Source: Vibrio rumoiensis 1S-45 (GTDB lineage: Bacteria > Pseudomonadota > Gammaproteobacteria > Enterobacterales > Vibrionaceae). From it: a stretch of 37,803 nucleotides of DNA. Below are positions 35,766-37,803 of the stretch, one piece after another (position 1 is the stretch's first letter; each line of letters opens with the position of its first letter). Made by a program: the position numbers and the translations under genes. The DNA is taken from the NCBI RefSeq assembly GCF_000286955.2, contig NZ_AJYK02000078.1, forward strand, positions 1 to 37,803. The letters are read 5' to 3'. The notes under the pieces are model-generated. The model saw only the letters and a list, made by a program, of their open reading frames with translations, was not told the DNA's origin and ran no database searches.

Positions 35766-36593
35766 CTAATTCCCTCTACCAAGAACACGATCCAACATAC
35801 TAGAAGACAACACTCGGCGCAGATAGCCAAAAATATAGGTGGCTTTGGTAACATAATATCGTGGTTTAGGTTTGCGGCTGTCGATGATTTTTTGCAAGGG
35901 TCGTAAAACGGCTTCTGGCCCAAGAGTAAAAGGGCTGGATGGTTTTTCATCCCCCAATCTTGCTAAGGTTTGTTGGTAACTATTTCGATGACGAGAGCCT
36001 TCCACATCAATATTAGCCTGCACAGCCCGCAACGAATTTTGCCTAAATTGACTCACGATAGGGCCGGGTTCAATCAAACTCACCGCAATGCCCGTACCCA
36101 TTAACTCCAAACGCAGTGCATCGGTGTAACCTTCCAAAGCAAACTTGCTGGCCACATACGCGCCGCGATATTTCATTGCCACTAGCCCTAGCACGGAGCT
36201 GTCTTGCACTATTTTGCCAGAGCCTTGCTTTAACATGATAGGAATAACCGAGCGTGTTAATTCATGCAAGCCGAATAGGTTGGTTTCAAACTGAGCGCGT
36301 AATGCATCGGTTGGTAAATCTTCAATCGCCCCACCTTGCCCGTAACCGGCATTATTAAACAAAACATCTAACCGGCCGCCCGTTATCTGTAATGTCTGTT
36401 GTAATGCAGCTTGAATCGATTCAGGATCCGTCACATCAAGCTGTACGCAGTGAAGCCCTTGCTCGGTGAGAGTGACCACATCTTCAACTTTACGACAGCT
36501 TGCGATCACTTGATAACCCGCTTCATGCAATTGCTCGGCGCAATAACGCCCAATACCTGTGCTGCATCCAGTGATCAATATCGATGTTTTCAT
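35766..36593 (-). CDS. Short-chain dehydrogenase/reductase
   Basis: This 275-residue classical SDR carries the NAD(P) motif TGCSTGIG at the N-terminus, the structural NNAG, and the catalytic Tyr and Lys in YVASK with upstream Ser in DSSVLG. The substrate is unknown; the nearest overall pattern is the YbbO-like group. It is followed upstream by the VOC gene on the same strand, 32 bp away, so they are probably co-transcribed. Confidence 0.9.
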   Translation of the reverse strand: MKTSILITGCSTGIGRYCAEQLHEAGYQVIASCRKVEDVVTLTEQGLHCVQLDVTDPESIQAALQQTLQITGGRLDVLFNNAGYGQGGAIEDLPTDALRAQFETNLFGLHELTRSVIPIMLKQGSGKIVQDSSVLGLVAMKYRGAYVASKFALEGYTDALRLELMGTGIAVSLIEPGPIVSQFRQNSLRAVQANIDVEGSRHRNSYQQTLARLGDEKPSSPFTLGPEAVLRPLQKIIDSRKPKPRYYVTKATYIFGYLRRVLSSSMLDRVLGRGN

Positions 36594-36625
36594 TGTTTGA
36601 TGATTTCCTATATAAACCTAAAAAC

Positions 36626-36982
36626 TTAACGCCCTTCCGACCAAACAGCAAACTCATTACCGCTTGGCTCTTCAAAATGAAAACGGCAACCACCGGGAAA
36701 CTCAAAAATAGATTTGGTTATCACACCACCATGAGCGGAGACTTTAGATTGTGTGGCTTCAATATCGGCGCTATAAAACACCAACAATGCCGCGCCATTA
36801 CTGGTTTGGCTACAGGTTGGCGCTTTATAAAAACCACCATCTAAACCTTGGTTTGAAAACGCGGTATATTCAGGCCCATAATCAACAAATACCCAACCAA
36901 AAACCGATTGAAAAAACGCTTTGGTTGCCTCTAAATCTTTCGCGGCAAATTCGACATAATTAAGTTTTTCATGCTGATTCAT
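36626..36982 (-). CDS. VOC family protein (glyoxalase/bleomycin-resistance fold)
   Basis: This 118-residue protein opens with LNYVEFAAKDLEATKAFFQSVFGW, the family's first beta-alpha-beta module, and ends with FHFEEPSGNEFAVW, the second module with its conserved Glu. Members bind metal and act on diverse substrates, so no function is assigned. It precedes the SDR gene in the same direction. Confidence 0.9.
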   Translation of the reverse strand: MNQHEKLNYVEFAAKDLEATKAFFQSVFGWVFVDYGPEYTAFSNQGLDGGFYKAPTCSQTSNGAALLVFYSADIEATQSKVSAHGGVITKSIFEFPGGCRFHFEEPSGNEFAVWSEGR

Positions 36983-37229
36983 ACATTATCCTTTCCGAAT
37001 ATGACTTTGTTGAAGTGTTAACTCGAATGAACTACAAAGCAAGTCTCCCCATCATTGGAAAATGGTTTTAAATTTTAAAGAGATCAAGACAGAAGGTTGG
37101 GTTCAGCGTTGAACACACGAAATCAACACAATAATAAATTGAAGGGAGAGAGGTTACAGGAAAGATTAAAGTCTTCGCATCAAGATAACTCAATACGTCT
37201 CTTAAACTGAGGGAGTAAATCTGGGATAG

Positions 37230-37439
37230 TTAAGCTGAGATTGAAAAGCTACCAATGGTGTTTTGATGGCTATCGGTAATGCTGCCCTTGTTGGTCATTT
37301 CACAATATGAAAGCCCAAGATCAAAGTCAGTCACACTGCCACTCATACGAATGTGGCGTAAAAGCACATCACTGTTTAATTGATGGATAGAGGCATTCCA
37401 AGATGTTTCATTTTTTATAATAGTAAAGTTTACGATCAT
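37230..37439 (-). CDS. Small hypothetical protein, second of an overlapping pair
   Basis: I do not recognise this 69-residue protein. It has no signal peptide or membrane segment and looks beta-rich (VNFTIIK, GSFSISA), with two or three alternating polar stretches. AGAGG lies 8 bp before the ATG, a good ribosome binding site. Its ATG overlaps the TGA of the tiny frame upstream (ATGA), which suggests translational coupling. No terminator is obvious after it. Confidence 0.55.
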   Translation of the reverse strand: MIVNFTIIKNETSWNASIHQLNSDVLLRHIRMSGSVTDFDLGLSYCEMTNKGSITDSHQNTIGSFSISA

Positions 37440-37522
37440 TTAATAACCTCTAGGGTGAATCGAGTATTTATATTTTTACCTTTGTAAAACCAAAAGCGTT
37501 TACGACCAATTGAACGAGACAT
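37436..37522 (-). CDS. 28-residue basic micro-ORF coupled to the next gene
   Basis: The frame runs from ATG (complement of 37520-37522) to TGA and encodes a basic, aromatic peptide beginning MSRSIGRKRFWF. AAGGA lies 5 bp upstream, and its stop overlaps the start of the following gene by ATGA. Both the Shine-Dalgarno and the overlap argue that it is translated. It could be a leader peptide or a true small protein; no family is recognised. Confidence 0.45.
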   Translation of the reverse strand: MSRSIGRKRFWFYKGKNINTRFTLEVIK

Positions 37523-37720
37523 AAGTGTCCTTATTTTATTTTCAATAATGGATCCATAATCATATAAATACAATTATGATCTAAATATATTGAAGTTTAT
37601 TTATATTTATAAAGATATAGCGAATTAAATACGAAACGTTACGACACAGAAGAGAGATGTTAGAAATGTTTTTATATTTTCGATTATACGGTATAAATGA
37701 TGGGGTTTATTTTATGAGTT

Positions 37721-37750
37721 GACGCAAACGATGATCACACCATTTGCGTC
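37721..37750 (-). terminator. Hairpin after the cold-shock protein gene
   Basis: GACGCAAA and TTTGCGTC form a perfect 8-bp stem around a 14-nt loop, about 10 bp after the stop of the cold-shock gene. The minus-strand tail is AACTCATAAAATAAA, not strongly T-rich, so it may be a weak terminator or an mRNA-stabilising element. Confidence 0.6.
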
Positions 37751-37760
37751 ACTTACAAAG

Positions 37761-37803
37761 TTAGATAGCCGCTACGTTAGCAGCTTGAAGACCTTTTTGG
37801 CCT
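37761..37803 (-). CDS. Cold-shock protein, C-terminal end only (runs off the window)
   Basis: The minus strand reads GQKGLQAANVAAI and then TAA. This is the usual C-terminal end of CspA-family cold-shock proteins (G-x-K-G-x-x-A-x-N-V). The rest lies beyond base 37803. These small OB-fold proteins bind single-stranded RNA and melt structure in the cold. Confidence 0.85.
   Translation of the reverse strand, partial: GQKGLQAANVAAI

Noticed and set aside
36411..36629. Small plus-strand frames over the SDR and VOC genes
   Set aside because: They overlap conserved genes on the other strand and lack ribosome binding sites.

Overview
The window looks like a core-type chromosomal segment of a Vibrionaceae gammaproteobacterium, most likely a Vibrio. 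The AT-rich composition, the ectABC-aspartokinase order, the YibL, Rof, YjbH and RhlE homologues, and a CsrB-type RNA support this. No species is named because none can be proved from the sequence. I see no transposase, integrase, tRNA, rRNA or CRISPR array.

Layout: (1) 199-3334: a surface lipoprotein followed by a YjbH-family outer-membrane protein. (2) 3378-4351: a small RRM RNA-binding protein diverging from a DJ-1/PfpI protein. (3) 4430-8584, minus strand: a complete ectoine operon, ectA-ectB-ectC-aspartokinase, with a 126-bp ERIC-like palindromic repeat between ectA and ectB and a near-perfect 22-bp palindrome in front of ectA that resembles an EctR/CosR-type operator. (4) 9057-12471: a DUF2391 membrane protein, a LysE exporter, a Gfo/Idh/MocA oxidoreductase, a GNAT acetyltransferase and an unrecognised acidic protein. 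(5) 12562-12955, minus strand: an apparent CsrB-family regulatory RNA with about 25 GGA motifs, its own promoter and terminator, and a GacA/VarA-type box about 170 bp upstream. It lies between the unrecognised protein and the RhlE helicase. (6) 14963-21672: YjiH, YibL, DUF445, RDD, Rof, an MFS transporter and an M23 cell-wall endopeptidase. (7) 22050-28231, minus strand: a full urease operon, ureD-A-B-C-E-J-F-G, with a HupE/UreJ-type nickel permease gene inside it. (8) 28468-35670, plus strand and divergent from urease: a copper/silver export cluster made of a Cys/His/Met-rich periplasmic protein, CusC, CusB, CusA and a Met-rich cupredoxin. (9) 35766-37803, minus strand: an SDR, a VOC protein, two tiny overlapping reading frames, and the 3' end of a cold-shock protein gene at the window edge.

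How the parts work together: the ectoine operon makes a compatible solute and carries its own aspartokinase to feed it. The urease operon carries structural genes, all four accessory proteins and a nickel importer. The Cus cluster moves Cu(I)/Ag(I) from the periplasm to the outside. The CsrB-like RNA would titrate CsrA under VarS/VarA control. A recurring feature is palindromic DNA inside operons (ectA/ectB, ectC/ask, ureC/ureB, ureF/ureG), which could set transcript stability or stoichiometry.
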